From: a virus
IMG/VR virus record: IMGVR_UViG_3300017963_000029
Coordinates: 1-64,000 of that record
DNA length: 64,000 bases
Direction: 5' to 3' (one strand)
Shown: positions 54,646 through 62,808 of the stretch, one piece after another
Layout of the letters: every line of letters starts with the position of its first letter
Position numbering within the stretch: the stretch's first letter is position 1
The notes under the pieces: model-generated
Databases searched by the model: none
What the model was told of the DNA's origin: nothing
The model's input: only the letters and a program-made list of their open reading frames with translations
Position numbers and translations under genes: made by a program

Positions 54646-54675
54646 CTGTGCCGGTTCGAAACCGGGCGACGGCAC
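54646..54675 (+). other. tRNA T-arm-like hairpin
   Basis: CCGG-TTCGAAA-CCGG resembles a T-arm, but no acceptor, D or anticodon arms lie upstream. An alternative GTGCCG/CGGCAC pairing encloses the same sequence. Confidence 0.35.
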
Positions 54676-54715
54676 CGTCACCCGGAGGGTCTTTCATTCC
54701 CTATCTCCCGGTGTG

Positions 54716-54762
54716 GCCCCGTGCTGGTCGGGTGACTCGCGCGCCGGGCGCGCTAACGGGGC
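54716..54762 (+). terminator. Branched hairpin with T-rich tail
   Basis: GCCCCGT (54716-54722) pairs with ACGGGGC (54756-54762), enclosing GCGCGC/GCGCGC (54739-54753); TTTATT follows. A good intrinsic terminator for the endolysin transcript. It also abuts the next start codon at 54769. Confidence 0.62.
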
Positions 54763-54768
54763 TTTATT

Positions 54769-54957
54769 ATGGACAACATCAGAACACCACCGAGTAACGA
54801 CAAGTACCGGGATGGCTGGGACCGCATCTTCGGTAAAAAGAAAACGGAGTGCGACTGTGAGGCCTGCCAGGAGAACCGCAGGCGCGCGAAAGAGGGGTTA
54901 CCACCTACGCACGAGACCGGAGGGCCGATCTGCCCGACGCCAGCAGACAGGAGATGA
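54769..54957 (+). CDS. Small Cys-pair protein, 62 aa
   Basis: C-D-C-E-A-C-Q is the only conspicuous motif. Basic and acidic residues alternate. No strong Shine-Dalgarno. Function unknown. Confidence 0.5.
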   Translation: MDNIRTPPSNDKYRDGWDRIFGKKKTECDCEACQENRRRAKEGLPPTHETGGPICPTPADRR

Positions 54958-55538
54958 AAATGTGTAAGGAAGGAAAGTGTAGTAAGTGCGGACGAAAGTT
55001 TAGTAAATCGGCAGTGCTTCCCGGTCACGCGATAACACTTCTGATAGGGGGTCCTCGTTGTTACCAGTGTTACTACGAGGAGCAGGGGTGGGACCTTGAG
55101 ACGTGCGTGGACTGCGAGAAGAAATTTCCCTTGTCCGAGGGCCTCGTTTTAACCATGGACGGCCCGCTGTGCATGGAGTGCAACCCCAGCGGTGCGATCG
55201 ATCCGCCTCCGGAGAGTGCTTTACCGGAGGGTGCGGACCTTCCACCGGGTGTAGGGTTTCCCGTGTCCGAGTCGGTCATGGGGAGCCTGGTCTCCAACTT
55301 CGTGTCCGGGATGTTCGATCGGATGGGCAGCAGGGAGCGCATCGCTACGGTGATGTTGGGAGCTAATCAAGTATTTGATGGTTTACAAGCCATAGCCCAT
55401 ACGATTTGGGAAGGTAGAGAGCCTTCTTTTTTGAGCAGAGAGGATTTAATAAAAGAATCTTTGAAGGACGCAGACGCGCTCATTGCGGCGCTACGTTCTA
55501 ACAAGGGAGATAAAAATGAAAACGGTGAGGTTCAATAA
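54954..55538 (+). CDS. Protein with two treble-clef/LIM-like zinc knuckles
   Basis: 194 aa. Knuckle 1: C-S-K-C-G-R-K-F ... R-C-Y-Q-C-Y; knuckle 2: C-V-D-C-E-K-K-F ... L-C-M-E-C-N, tandem in residues 1-78. The C-terminal half (95-190) is helical with hydrophobic stretches around 110-140. No known function; may bind nucleic acid or protein. Confidence 0.78.
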   Translation: MKMCKEGKCSKCGRKFSKSAVLPGHAITLLIGGPRCYQCYYEEQGWDLETCVDCEKKFPLSEGLVLTMDGPLCMECNPSGAIDPPPESALPEGADLPPGVGFPVSESVMGSLVSNFVSGMFDRMGSRERIATVMLGANQVFDGLQAIAHTIWEGREPSFLSREDLIKESLKDADALIAALRSNKGDKNENGEVQ

Positions 55539-55746
55539 GGTAGGGCTCGACGTCAACTTTGAACGTGTGGGCGACGAGCTACAGGTAAGCATCAACGTAC
55601 CGGCACCCATGGTGAACGAGAAGCTCAAGATGTTGCAGGACTTCAAGGAGAGGGCTCGCTACCTCCCCGGGCTCGGGCCCGTGTACCACGTCATCAGCCT
55701 CCTCGAGGCGGCCATCATCGGAGCCCTGGAGGAACCACCCAAGTGA
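55516..55746 (+). CDS. Small hypothetical protein, 76 aa
   Basis: ATG at 55516, overlapping the zinc-knuckle gene by 23 nt. Beta-type N-terminal half (LDVNFERVGDELQVSINVP), helical end. Function unknown. Confidence 0.62.
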   Translation: MKTVRFNKVGLDVNFERVGDELQVSINVPAPMVNEKLKMLQDFKERARYLPGLGPVYHVISLLEAAIIGALEEPPK

Positions 55747-55749
55747 TCC

Positions 55750-56160
55750 ATGGTCCGGGTGTGCCTGATATTGCGCGTGTACTGCTCCGGTACGGAGCCG
55801 GACATGTCGGAGTGCGGCAAGCACTTTCATGCGGAGGTGCCGCTCCACATGCTGCCTCTTTTCGCGCGCGGCGAGGTGACCATCTCCACCCTGGAGACCA
55901 CGGACGATATCAGGGGCTGGTACCTCGAGAAGAACCGCGAGGCCCTGTGTCCGAAGCACAACACCGCGCGCCGGCCGGCGGTGGAGTTGGTGGAAGAAGA
56001 CAAGGAAGAGCCGACCGAAGAAGTGCTGGAGCGAGCTCGTCGCCTTCAGGCGCTGGCCACGGATAAATCAGCCACGGAAGGGGAACGTCGTAACGCCTGG
56101 GAGAGCTTCACCAAGCTCTGGAAGCAGTACCGGTTACCCAACGATATAGGGATAGAGTGA
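55750..56160 (+). CDS. Zinc-site protein with DUF2786-like helical end
   Basis: 136 aa. Cys/His residues (YCSGTE, CGKHFH, CPKHN) suggest zinc binding. The end, R-A-R-R-L-Q-A-L-A-T ... A-W-E-S-F-T-K-L-W-K-Q-Y, resembles the DUF2786 helical pair. Function unknown. Confidence 0.66.
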   Translation: MVRVCLILRVYCSGTEPDMSECGKHFHAEVPLHMLPLFARGEVTISTLETTDDIRGWYLEKNREALCPKHNTARRPAVELVEEDKEEPTEEVLERARRLQALATDKSATEGERRNAWESFTKLWKQYRLPNDIGIE

Positions 56161-56792
56161 TGAACGAGAGCCACAAGCCAATGACGGTTGAAGAGGTGGA
56201 AGAGATGTTGAAGGCCACGTTGCACGGCCCTCCACCCCAGGAGACTATATACCGCATATTCGCCACCCTGGCGGATTGGAAGGACACGATCAAGCAGGTC
56301 ATATATGCCGAAGGAGGGGACAAGCCTCCGGAAGTGGTGGAACTGAGAGACCAACTCACTCTTTGTCGGGATGATATAAGAGAAGCGGAGCGTCGGCACA
56401 TCGAAGAGATGCGCGGATACGCAAAAGAGCTTTGGGAGATGCGCGGCTTGTACGCGGTAGCGTGTCAGCGCCTTCAACAGCTGGGGGAGGAAACGGCACC
56501 GCTTACGGAAGCTCCCGTAAGAAAGGTGGTACCGGACGTTGTCCATCGCTGTCGCGTGTGTGAGGAGGGTTTCACCATGGAGGCGGTGAACATTCCGGTA
56601 CCGGGACCGCCGGGATCGGTCGTTGTCTTGTTCTGGTGCCGAAAGTGCGGGCGAATGTTGATAGCCAACCCGGACTTCATCGAGGTGGGGTGCTCGGAGG
56701 AAGCTTCGAAGGAGTACTTCGGAAGGGTCAAGGAGTTTTTCGAGGAGATGGTGGCGGTGGAGAGGGAAAAGTGGGAACAGAGGAAGAAATAA
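56160..56792 (+). CDS. Coiled coil plus zinc ribbon
   Basis: 210 aa; ATG at 56160. N-terminal helical coiled coil, central C-R-V-C-E-E ... C-R-K-C-G-R zinc ribbon (about 130-165), helical tail. Overlaps the previous gene by 1 nt and the next by 22 nt. Possibly a transcription-factor-like protein. Confidence 0.7.
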   Translation: MNESHKPMTVEEVEEMLKATLHGPPPQETIYRIFATLADWKDTIKQVIYAEGGDKPPEVVELRDQLTLCRDDIREAERRHIEEMRGYAKELWEMRGLYAVACQRLQQLGEETAPLTEAPVRKVVPDVVHRCRVCEEGFTMEAVNIPVPGPPGSVVVLFWCRKCGRMLIANPDFIEVGCSEEASKEYFGRVKEFFEEMVAVEREKWEQRKK

Positions 56793-57082
56793 GGAAGTAT
56801 CGGGACCTCGTAACGGAAGCTGGTCGGCCTGGTTTCAACAAGATGTGTCCTATTCGCGAGGCTGCCTGGCGTATCGTGGTGGGGCGCACCGGGAATATAG
56901 AAGGTAAGGACGCCAGGTACTGTCTGGGACCGGCGTGCGCGTGGTGGGTGGGGGAGTATTGTGCGGTCGTTGCCATATACCGTCGGCTGGGAGGTATTCA
57001 GGCGCAGGCATCCAGGCAAACGTCCAGCCGTAGGGAACCTGGCAGCGGAGAGTTGGGCAGGTCGGGAAGGTATTACGAGTGA
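56771..57082 (+). CDS. Small Cys-rich protein, 103 aa
   Basis: GTG at 56771 after GGGAAAA. M-C-P-I-R-E-A-A-W, Y-C-L-G-P-A-C-A-W-W and Y-C-A-V-V resemble a small phage Cys-motif protein type seen elsewhere. Arg/Ser-rich disordered end. Function unknown. Confidence 0.65.
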   Translation: MGTEEEIRKYRDLVTEAGRPGFNKMCPIREAAWRIVVGRTGNIEGKDARYCLGPACAWWVGEYCAVVAIYRRLGGIQAQASRQTSSRREPGSGELGRSGRYYE

Positions 57083-57104
57083 TTTTAGAGTAGAGGGTGT
57101 TCCA

Positions 57105-57338
57105 ATGAGTACCATGATTAAAATAATAGAAGACATGTTTTGTAGAGGATGCGGATTAAAAGAAGCAAAAGTCGTTCATAAAGATAAGAAAGTAGTACTA
57201 AGGTGGTGTGAATCTTGCGGGACATTGATGGAACACCCACGGATGGGATCTGATTATCAAGGGGAAAAGCCTACGGTAGTAGGAATGCCTGCTCTAGTTA
57301 AAGCTGAAAAAGTCCGTATCGCGTTAACGCAAAAATAA
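57105..57338 (+). CDS. Small zinc ribbon protein with AT-rich codons
   Basis: 77 aa. Zinc ribbon C-R-G-C-G ... C-E-S-C-G (about residues 10-37). The codons are much more A/T-rich than those of the surrounding genes. Ends on the base where the next gene starts. Confidence 0.66.
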   Translation: MSTMIKIIEDMFCRGCGLKEAKVVHKDKKVVLRWCESCGTLMEHPRMGSDYQGEKPTVVGMPALVKAEKVRIALTQK

Positions 57339-58018
57339 TGACTACCGTCTCCCAGCACATCCGCCGGCGGCTCCTGTTCCTGGGCAAGCTCGGGCAGTCC
57401 GAGTGGTCCTACGAGTTCGAAGAGCTAATGCGCAACCGCCTCATCATGGGTGCGTTCCGGTACGGAAAGCTTAGAGCGCCAGGGAAGCCCCAGTTCGACC
57501 GGGTGGCCTACGCCATCCGCTGCCTCGAGCAGTTTCGACAGACCGGGAACCTAGAGCACCTGGTGGACGCGGCAAACCTCTGCCTCGTGGAGTTTGTGGA
57601 GGGGAAGCATCCCCACCGACACTTTGCTGCGGTGGACGGGGGAGACCACGCAGAGAAGGTGTTGGACGCGGCTGAAAAGGTGCGCGAGGTGACGACGGAT
57701 GAGGACGCGAAGGTTCTTGAGGGGGCTCGAATGGATCGCGTACTGAGACCTCCCACGGTGCCACCGGAAGGTGTGGACCTCACCGAGACGCGGATGATGC
57801 AGGCCATCGGCAAGCGTCTCCAGAACTGGAACGGCCTGTGCGTTCTCTGCGGTGGCTGGGGGCCGTTCAGGAAACCGAAGGATTCGAAGTACGAGTGGAC
57901 GGACGTCTGTGCGTGGTGCCACCACGTTCCTGATCCAGAAAGTAGCGGGCCTTATAAACCTCTATCGATAGCAGAACGAGAGGATTATCCGAAGGCACCC
58001 GACGGGGGACCAAAGTAA
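57338..58018 (+). CDS. Phage protein with MazG-like-context N-terminal domain
   Basis: 226 aa. Residues 25-110 ([17 protein letters not shown], then [18 protein letters not shown]) match a domain I recognise from many phages, with uncertain function. The C-terminal part holds C-V-L-C-G-G ... C-A-W-C-H zinc ligands. Stop-start overlaps on both sides. Confidence 0.7.
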   Translation: MTTVSQHIRRRLLFLGKLGQSEWSYEFEELMRNRLIMGAFRYGKLRAPGKPQFDRVAYAIRCLEQFRQTGNLEHLVDAANLCLVEFVEGKHPHRHFAAVDGGDHAEKVLDAAEKVREVTTDEDAKVLEGARMDRVLRPPTVPPEGVDLTETRMMQAIGKRLQNWNGLCVLCGGWGPFRKPKDSKYEWTDVCAWCHHVPDPESSGPYKPLSIAEREDYPKAPDGGPK

Positions 58019-58425
58019 TGATCCGAAAACGCCGTAACAGAACGCTCTCCCGCCTCCGGGTACGGAAGAAGGACAAGCAGTTTCTCAAGCAGTTCGACTA
58101 CCCGGAGGGGGTTCGTTTTCTCCCCCTGACGCGCCAGGAGTGCCTGACCACCGAGAGGCCGTGCCCGTTCGTGTCTTGTCGGTATCACCTGTACCTGGAC
58201 GTCACCGAGAAGGGCTCGTTGAAGCTCAACTACCCCGACCAGGAGCCTTGGGAGATCTCCGAGTCGTGCGCTTTGGACGTCGCGGATGCCGGCGACCACA
58301 CGCTCGAGGAGGTGGGACAGCTGCTGCAGGTCACCCGCGAGCGCGTCAGGCAGATCGAAAAGGGGAGTAAAGAGAAGCTTGAGGAGGACCCGGACGTGCT
58401 CCGGTTGCAGGAGGAGGCGGCGTGA
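58018..58425 (+). CDS. Sigma-70 region 4-like HTH protein
   Basis: 135 aa. C-terminal helices [20 protein letters not shown] match sigma region 4. The N-terminal part ([32 protein letters not shown]) is a form I associate with deltaproteobacterial and myxobacterial regulators of the same layout. No regions 2 or 3, so it cannot be a full sigma factor. It may bind the -35 region or RNA polymerase. Confidence 0.83.
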   Translation: MIRKRRNRTLSRLRVRKKDKQFLKQFDYPEGVRFLPLTRQECLTTERPCPFVSCRYHLYLDVTEKGSLKLNYPDQEPWEISESCALDVADAGDHTLEEVGQLLQVTRERVRQIEKGSKEKLEEDPDVLRLQEEAA

Positions 58426-58580
58426 TCAAAAGGTTGAAGCTCTTTCTGGCCAGAGCCGCGTTGTATACGTTCTGCGCCAGGGTGGATGAGGAAGGTGTTA
58501 TCCGTTGTCCGTTTTGCGAGAACAAGACGGAGGTCAAACCCACGTTTTGGTGTAGAAAATGTAATGTACTTTTGAGATAG
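58422..58580 (+). CDS. Small zinc ribbon, 52 aa
   Basis: GTG overlaps the previous TGA. C-P-F-C (29-32) and C-R-K-C (44-47) form a zinc ribbon after a basic hydrophobic N-terminus. Followed by the next gene's Shine-Dalgarno. Confidence 0.66.
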   Translation: MIKRLKLFLARAALYTFCARVDEEGVIRCPFCENKTEVKPTFWCRKCNVLLR

Positions 58581-58589
58581 GAGAATGAA

Positions 58590-59183
58590 ATGCCGTTAGT
58601 ACCCGTAGATAATAAGCCAGGACTGTTTCGTGATACGATTACCGGACAGGTTTTTAATGTTCGCGAGTATCGTGGCTCAGATCTTATTTTCCCTTTTGAA
58701 GGTGGTCGTGCCATACCCAAGGAGTCCTGGCAACCAGAACCAGGAGCTTCGATGGCACTACAGGCGTGGTCCTTTCTCATGTATCCATGGCCAGAGGTTA
58801 TTCCTGTCACCCTGCGAGCCAAGTTGTACGTCAATGGTGACATCATGGCTGAGGGGCCTTTATTTGCTCTAGCTGAACCTCTGGTACGTGCTGAGGACGA
58901 AGAGATACGGGAGCGGTTACGTGTCGTGGAAGAAAAAATAGAGACGCTCGAAATCGAAATGAAGGAAGCTAAAAAAGAGAAGGACCTTTCTGGCGACCCT
59001 AGAGCTGTTCACATACCTTCCAAGATTTACCCGGTTACTCGTTTAAGGAATCTAGTAGACATGAAGCACAAGTTGTGGGCAGAAATCGAGGGTCCAGGTA
59101 ATGATTTTGTACCATTGCGCGAGAAGCTGGAACTACTGGCACTTCGTTTACGCGGTGTAGGACGTGAGCCGGTGAAAGATTGA
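58590..59183 (+). CDS. Paralog of candidate virion protein (MPLxP N-terminus)
   Basis: 197 aa behind TAGGAGAATGAA. Residues 1-28 (M-P-L-V-P-V-D-N-K-P-G-L-F-R-D ... T-G-Q-V-F-N-V-R) match the 220-aa protein at 11255-11917. The body is beta-rich up to about 100, followed by a charged coiled coil (about 105-130). Codons are A/T-rich compared with the virion block, so it was probably acquired separately. May be a minor capsid, decoy or interacting protein. Confidence 0.72.
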   Translation: MPLVPVDNKPGLFRDTITGQVFNVREYRGSDLIFPFEGGRAIPKESWQPEPGASMALQAWSFLMYPWPEVIPVTLRAKLYVNGDIMAEGPLFALAEPLVRAEDEEIRERLRVVEEKIETLEIEMKEAKKEKDLSGDPRAVHIPSKIYPVTRLRNLVDMKHKLWAEIEGPGNDFVPLREKLELLALRLRGVGREPVKD

Positions 59184-59287
59184 TTGATACCCCCATCGAG
59201 GTCGACTACTTCTACGCGGGCGTGATCGTCGGTTTTTGCCTCACCGTCTTGTGGGGCTGGTACTACATAAGCAAAAGGATGAGATAA
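59180..59287 (+). CDS. 35-aa membrane peptide
   Basis: TTG overlaps the previous TGA. The peptide has a TM segment (YAGVIVGFCLTVLWGWYYI) and a basic end. A holin-like or accessory membrane peptide is possible. Confidence 0.5.
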   Translation: MIDTPIEVDYFYAGVIVGFCLTVLWGWYYISKRMR

Positions 59288-59289
59288 AA

Positions 59290-59535
59290 ATGATAGATAT
59301 GAATATCAATATTAGTGTGACAGTAAAGGTACGTCTTACCACACTAGGTAAAGAGCTTTACGAAAAAAGTGGGAGGAATGAGTTTGTCCGTTGGGATGAA
59401 GATGGTTTGTTAGAGACCGAGTTGTGGAATTTAATGGTAGTTTTTGGTCCACATTTTAATGAGCATGTCGGTCCTTTTTTTGAAAATAATGCAATATATG
59501 TAGTGGATTTAAGGAATGATCATGACCACTCGTAA
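59290..59535 (+). CDS. AT-rich small protein, 81 aa
   Basis: ATG at 59290. Beta-type N-terminus (MNINISVTVKVRLTT), acidic aromatic end. Low GC like its neighbour at 58590. Function unknown. Confidence 0.62.
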   Translation: MIDMNINISVTVKVRLTTLGKELYEKSGRNEFVRWDEDGLLETELWNLMVVFGPHFNEHVGPFFENNAIYVVDLRNDHDHS

Positions 59536-60217
59536 TGGTGATTGGTTTCAAACCTACACCGGTAAGAAGTTCTACGTTTTCGATCCGCGCAGCGACGAGA
59601 TCGACATCGAGGACATCGCGCACTCCCTGGCGAACACCTGTCGGTTCAACGGACATACGAGTTATTTCTATTCGGTAGCGCAGCACTCTGTCCACGTCTG
59701 TAACGTCTTCGGCAAGCTCGTGGAGGGAACCGAGTTCGAGGAGAACTATCGGGCGTACCTCTGCGCGCTGTTGCACGACGCGACGGAGGCCTACGTCGGG
59801 GACATGATACGACCCATCAAGTTGTCGTTGCCGGACTACAAGGTGGCCGAGAACAACATCTGGACCTGCATCCTCAAGAAATTTGAGCTTTGGGACACCT
59901 GGCACCTGCAGGGCACGATGGATCTGCGCCTCTTCGTATCGAACCTCGTCAAGATGGCCGACGACATCATGCTGGCCACCGAGAGGCGAGATCTGCTGGC
60001 CAAGGGGCCGGGGAAGTGGCGCATCGAGGAACTCGTCGACCCCGATGATATGCTGGTTCTCCCGAAGCCTCCGGGTACCGTGAAGAGTATTTTTCTAAAG
60101 CTATTTGGGGAGCTACAATCGCGTATAGGAGAAGAAGATGCCGACACCGGTCACAGTGGTGAAAAAGGTGGTGGAGACGGCCCGGAAGTGGGTCAGGGTT
60201 CGCCGGAAGTACCGTAA
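59516..60217 (+). CDS. HD-domain nucleotidase, YfbR-like
   Basis: 233 aa. Metal ligands are visible: H57 in S-V-A-Q-H-S-V-H, H87-D88 in L-L-H-D-A-T-E-A-Y-V-G-D and Asp in K-M-A-D-D-I. The pattern fits deoxyribonucleoside 5'-monophosphatases of the YfbR/HD type, which would adjust dNMP pools. The C-terminal 50 residues are Gly/Glu-rich and disordered. Close to the dCMP deaminase gene, supporting a nucleotide-metabolism role. Confidence 0.85.
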   Translation: MIMTTRNGDWFQTYTGKKFYVFDPRSDEIDIEDIAHSLANTCRFNGHTSYFYSVAQHSVHVCNVFGKLVEGTEFEENYRAYLCALLHDATEAYVGDMIRPIKLSLPDYKVAENNIWTCILKKFELWDTWHLQGTMDLRLFVSNLVKMADDIMLATERRDLLAKGPGKWRIEELVDPDDMLVLPKPPGTVKSIFLKLFGELQSRIGEEDADTGHSGEKGGGDGPEVGQGSPEVP

Positions 60218-60506
60218 GCTCCTGGACAGCAAGAGCGCGAAGGAAGAGGACCTGAAGAAGGTCCGGAAGAGCCTCCTCGACGTCACCAACAGGCTCGAGA
60301 CCGCGGTGCTCGAGTTCGAGGTGATGTACCGCCACGTCCAGAAGCACGGGCTCAAGAAGCCCAAGAAGCCCTTCCCGTGGAGGGAGGTCCTGGGCATCGT
60401 CTCGGCCGGCGCGGGCGCGCTCGAGAAGGCCATCGGCTCTCCCGGGGTCGGGGGGCCTGCCGACCCGAATACCATCGATGTTCAGGCCGAGATAATCGAT
60501 CGATGA
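60138..60506 (+). CDS. Basic coiled-coil protein, 122 aa
   Basis: Overlaps the HD gene by 80 nt, which is long, but the start has a clear GGAGAAG site. Arg/Lys-rich helices (ARKWVRVRRKYRKLL), Gly/Pro tail. Function unknown. Confidence 0.62.
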   Translation: MPTPVTVVKKVVETARKWVRVRRKYRKLLDSKSAKEEDLKKVRKSLLDVTNRLETAVLEFEVMYRHVQKHGLKKPKKPFPWREVLGIVSAGAGALEKAIGSPGVGGPADPNTIDVQAEIIDR

Positions 60507-60997
60507 GCCGCCTGTTCGAGGACCACTGGGACGTCCGGTTCATCCGGCTCGCGGAGCATATTGCCGGCTGGAGCAAGGACCCGTCGACCAAGGTGGGCTG
60601 CGTCATCGTCGGCCCGGACAAGGAGATCCGCTCCACCGGCTTCAACGGCTTCCCGCGGGGCATCAAGGATGACCCCCGGAGGCTCGAAAACCGCGACGAG
60701 AAGTACCCGCTCATCTGCCACGCGGAGGAGAATGCCATCTTGCAGGTGGCACGGGTCGGCGGCGCATCGCTCCGGGACTGCTGGGTGTACATCACCTGGC
60801 CACCCTGTACCCGGTGCGCGCGGTCCATCGTGCAGGCCGGTATCAAGGGGGTGAGCTACCCGCAGGGGCTCGACGTTCCTGAAAGATGGTGGTCGGACCT
60901 TGAGAAGGCCCGCTCGATGCTCGACGAGGCCGGGATCTTCGTCCGGACGGTCGCCGTCAAGCTCAAACAGACGTCGTCAGAGGTTTCTATCGGCTGA
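60503..60997 (+). CDS. dCMP deaminase family protein
   Basis: 164 aa from the ATG overlapping the previous TGA. Zinc ligands and catalytic Glu are intact: H73-A-E75 in C-H-A-E-E-N-A and P-P-C102-T-R-C105. The T-G-F-N-G-F-P-R-G element is typical of dCMP deaminases, which make dUMP for dTTP synthesis. It overlaps the convergent M23 gene at its 3' end. Confidence 0.9.
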   Translation: MSRLFEDHWDVRFIRLAEHIAGWSKDPSTKVGCVIVGPDKEIRSTGFNGFPRGIKDDPRRLENRDEKYPLICHAEENAILQVARVGGASLRDCWVYITWPPCTRCARSIVQAGIKGVSYPQGLDVPERWWSDLEKARSMLDEAGIFVRTVAVKLKQTSSEVSIG

Positions 60998-61595
60998 ACT
61001 GCCGCCAGAGGATCCATCCACCGGCTCCTAACGCCAGGAGCAACACGAGACCGCCGGCCGCCGCCGGCGCGATGTCTTCGAAGCGCCAGCCACCGGCGTC
61101 GTAGAAGGGCTTGAGGAGCGGGTACGGGTTTATCTTTCGCTTGTAGGGGCTGGTGATGGCGTAGTGCAGGTGCGGACAGGTGTGGATGGCATTCCCGGTG
61201 CGCCCGACGTAGCCAATAACTTGCCCCGCGGTGACCGGTTGGCCCGGTCGGACCTTGGGGCGTTTCTGCAGGTGGGAGTAGTAGTGCTCGTTGCCGTCGG
61301 GGTCTCGGATCCAGACGTACCAGCCGCCCTTTTCGGAATATCCGGCTCCTGGTAGCCCCCGCCATTCGCGCATCACGGAGCCTGCCGTCGTCGAGCGGAT
61401 GGGGGTCCCCTCCGCAGCCACGATATCGGTCGCGTGGTGCTTGAACTGCCCGCGGGGGGCCAGGAAGGAGTCCCAGAAACGCGGGCGCCAGCCGCTCTCC
61501 TTGTCCGGGTAGCAGGTCTTCCCGTGAGCTCCCACCCGATATCCCCGGAACTTGCTGGGGACCTGGACCGGGAAGACCGACAGGGTTACGGGCAT
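60987..61595 (-). CDS. Membrane-anchored M23 peptidase
   Basis: 202 aa. M23 (LytM) metal motifs are complete: H53-x3-D57 (FKHHATDIV), H108 and H142-L-H144. A TM anchor lies at the C-terminus (about 180-196, LVLLLALGAGGWILW). The family cleaves peptidoglycan crossbridges. An anchored M23 in a virion block is suited to entry through the cell wall. Confidence 0.92.
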   Translation of the reverse strand: MPVTLSVFPVQVPSKFRGYRVGAHGKTCYPDKESGWRPRFWDSFLAPRGQFKHHATDIVAAEGTPIRSTTAGSVMREWRGLPGAGYSEKGGWYVWIRDPDGNEHYYSHLQKRPKVRPGQPVTAGQVIGYVGRTGNAIHTCPHLHYAITSPYKRKINPYPLLKPFYDAGGWRFEDIAPAAAGGLVLLLALGAGGWILWRQFSR

Positions 61596-61616
61596 ACCGT
61601 ATCAGGGGGTGAAACG

Positions 61617-61648
61617 CCTGCTCGCCAGACCGGGGCCCGGCGAGCAGG
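61617..61648 (-). terminator. Perfect 10-bp hairpin between minus-strand genes
   Basis: CCTGCTCGCC (61617-61626) pairs exactly with GGCGAGCAGG (61639-61648), with a 12-nt loop. No T-run on the minus strand. Likely attenuator or 3'-end protector after the 83-aa gene. Confidence 0.6.
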
Positions 61649-61666
61649 GTATGGGCGGACGAGGAG

Positions 61667-61918
61667 CTAGTCCTCGGCCTTGGTCGCCTTGACGCCGGCC
61701 TTGACCATGGCTTCGATGTCCTTCTCGTCGAACCCGCGGTTCTTCAGGAAGAACGTGGTTTTCACATCGCCGTGGAGTTTGACCATACCGATGACGGCTT
61801 GCTTGATTTCTTCGGTAACTTTTCCCCTGGCGATTCGAACGGAATGTTGAATCACGCTTTGGGGAGAAGGCGGACGACGTGCCGGTACTTTCTTTTCGGT
61901 CTTTTTCTTGGTCGCCAT
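61667..61918 (-). CDS. Small basic helical protein
   Basis: 83 aa. Lys/Arg/Pro N-terminus, helical C-terminal half (V-I-G-M-V-K-L-H-G-D-V ... G-F-D-E-K-D-I-E-A-M-V) resembling the 70-aa protein at 62809-63021. Function unknown. Confidence 0.65.
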   Translation of the reverse strand: MATKKKTEKKVPARRPPSPQSVIQHSVRIARGKVTEEIKQAVIGMVKLHGDVKTTFFLKNRGFDEKDIEAMVKAGVKATKAED

Positions 61919-61920
61919 GA

Positions 61921-62757
61921 TTACGCCCTCTTCGCGGCCTGCAGAGCGACAAAGGAAGCCGCGAGAAAGATGCGACCGTCGTCATTGGGGGGCGTGACAC
62001 TGGTGTTGATCTGTGCCTTGAGAGCACCGCCGTCCGGGATGAACAGGTCTTCGGAGGCGATCAAGGAGAAGAAGTCAACGGCGCCATCGGGGGCTACGGT
62101 CACCGAGTCGATCTGGATGTCATTCTGACCATCGCTCATGAAGAGATCGACTTGGATTCCACCAATGGCACTATCCCAGTTGAACACGCGGATGTACGAA
62201 GTCGCCATTCCTCCACCCAAGTCCGGAAGAACCAGAGCGGTGCCCGGTTTGGGCTGTGCCACGACCTGAAGAGAGGCGTCCAGATCCTTACGAACGTTGA
62301 TGACTTCCGCGTCGGTCCACACAGGCCACATCATGGCGCGGCCCGCTGCGACTTGCCCCAGGTCTCTGGAGATGATCTGTTCACCTTCCACCAGGAAGAA
62401 GTTACCTTGCATACCTATTTCGGTTATGGCTACCGCTATCCAGGCAGGTGCTCCCGCAGGAAGACCGATAGTACCTATCTGTAGCTCGTTGCCCTGGCCG
62501 TCCTGGAAGAACATATCGGTAGTGTAGGTTCCGGAAATTCCATTTCCGCCACCCATGTAGTCACCGGACATGGATTCCGGTCTCTGGATCAGACGACCGA
62601 GACCATCATACGGCGACGGAACGATGATCTGGTCGGGTCCGGGGCTCACCAACTGCAGAGACGTGTGGGGTCCCTTGAAGGTATTGAGCCAAGGTTGGGG
62701 TTTCACGGACGGGTTTCCTCCGCCACGATGCTGAAGGGGTTCGTCTCCTCTTGTCAT
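61921..62757 (-). CDS. Beta-rich virion protein, paralog 1 with internal duplication
   Basis: 278 aa. Two similar halves: D-M-F-F-Q-D-G-Q-G-N-E-L (about 81-92) and V-D-L-F-M-S-D-G-Q-N-D-I (about 210-221), each in a strand-rich module. The layout aligns with the 275-aa protein at 63031-63858 (shared F-N-W/Y-D-S, F-V/L-V-E-G-E-Q/K). Size and two-domain layout recall double jelly-roll capsid proteins, a hypothesis only. Confidence 0.75.
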   Translation of the reverse strand: MTRGDEPLQHRGGGNPSVKPQPWLNTFKGPHTSLQLVSPGPDQIIVPSPYDGLGRLIQRPESMSGDYMGGGNGISGTYTTDMFFQDGQGNELQIGTIGLPAGAPAWIAVAITEIGMQGNFFLVEGEQIISRDLGQVAAGRAMMWPVWTDAEVINVRKDLDASLQVVAQPKPGTALVLPDLGGGMATSYIRVFNWDSAIGGIQVDLFMSDGQNDIQIDSVTVAPDGAVDFFSLIASEDLFIPDGGALKAQINTSVTPPNDDGRIFLAASFVALQAAKRA

Positions 62758-62808
62758 TGTATTGTCTGTCCTTCCTCGCCTACAGGGACGGGGTTTTGGG
62801 TTCTACTG

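Noticed and set aside
54646-54675. tRNA gene
   Set aside because: Only a T-arm-like hairpin; acceptor, D and anticodon arms are missing.
58018-58425. Complete sigma factor
   Set aside because: Only region 4 helices are present; regions 2 and 3 are absent.
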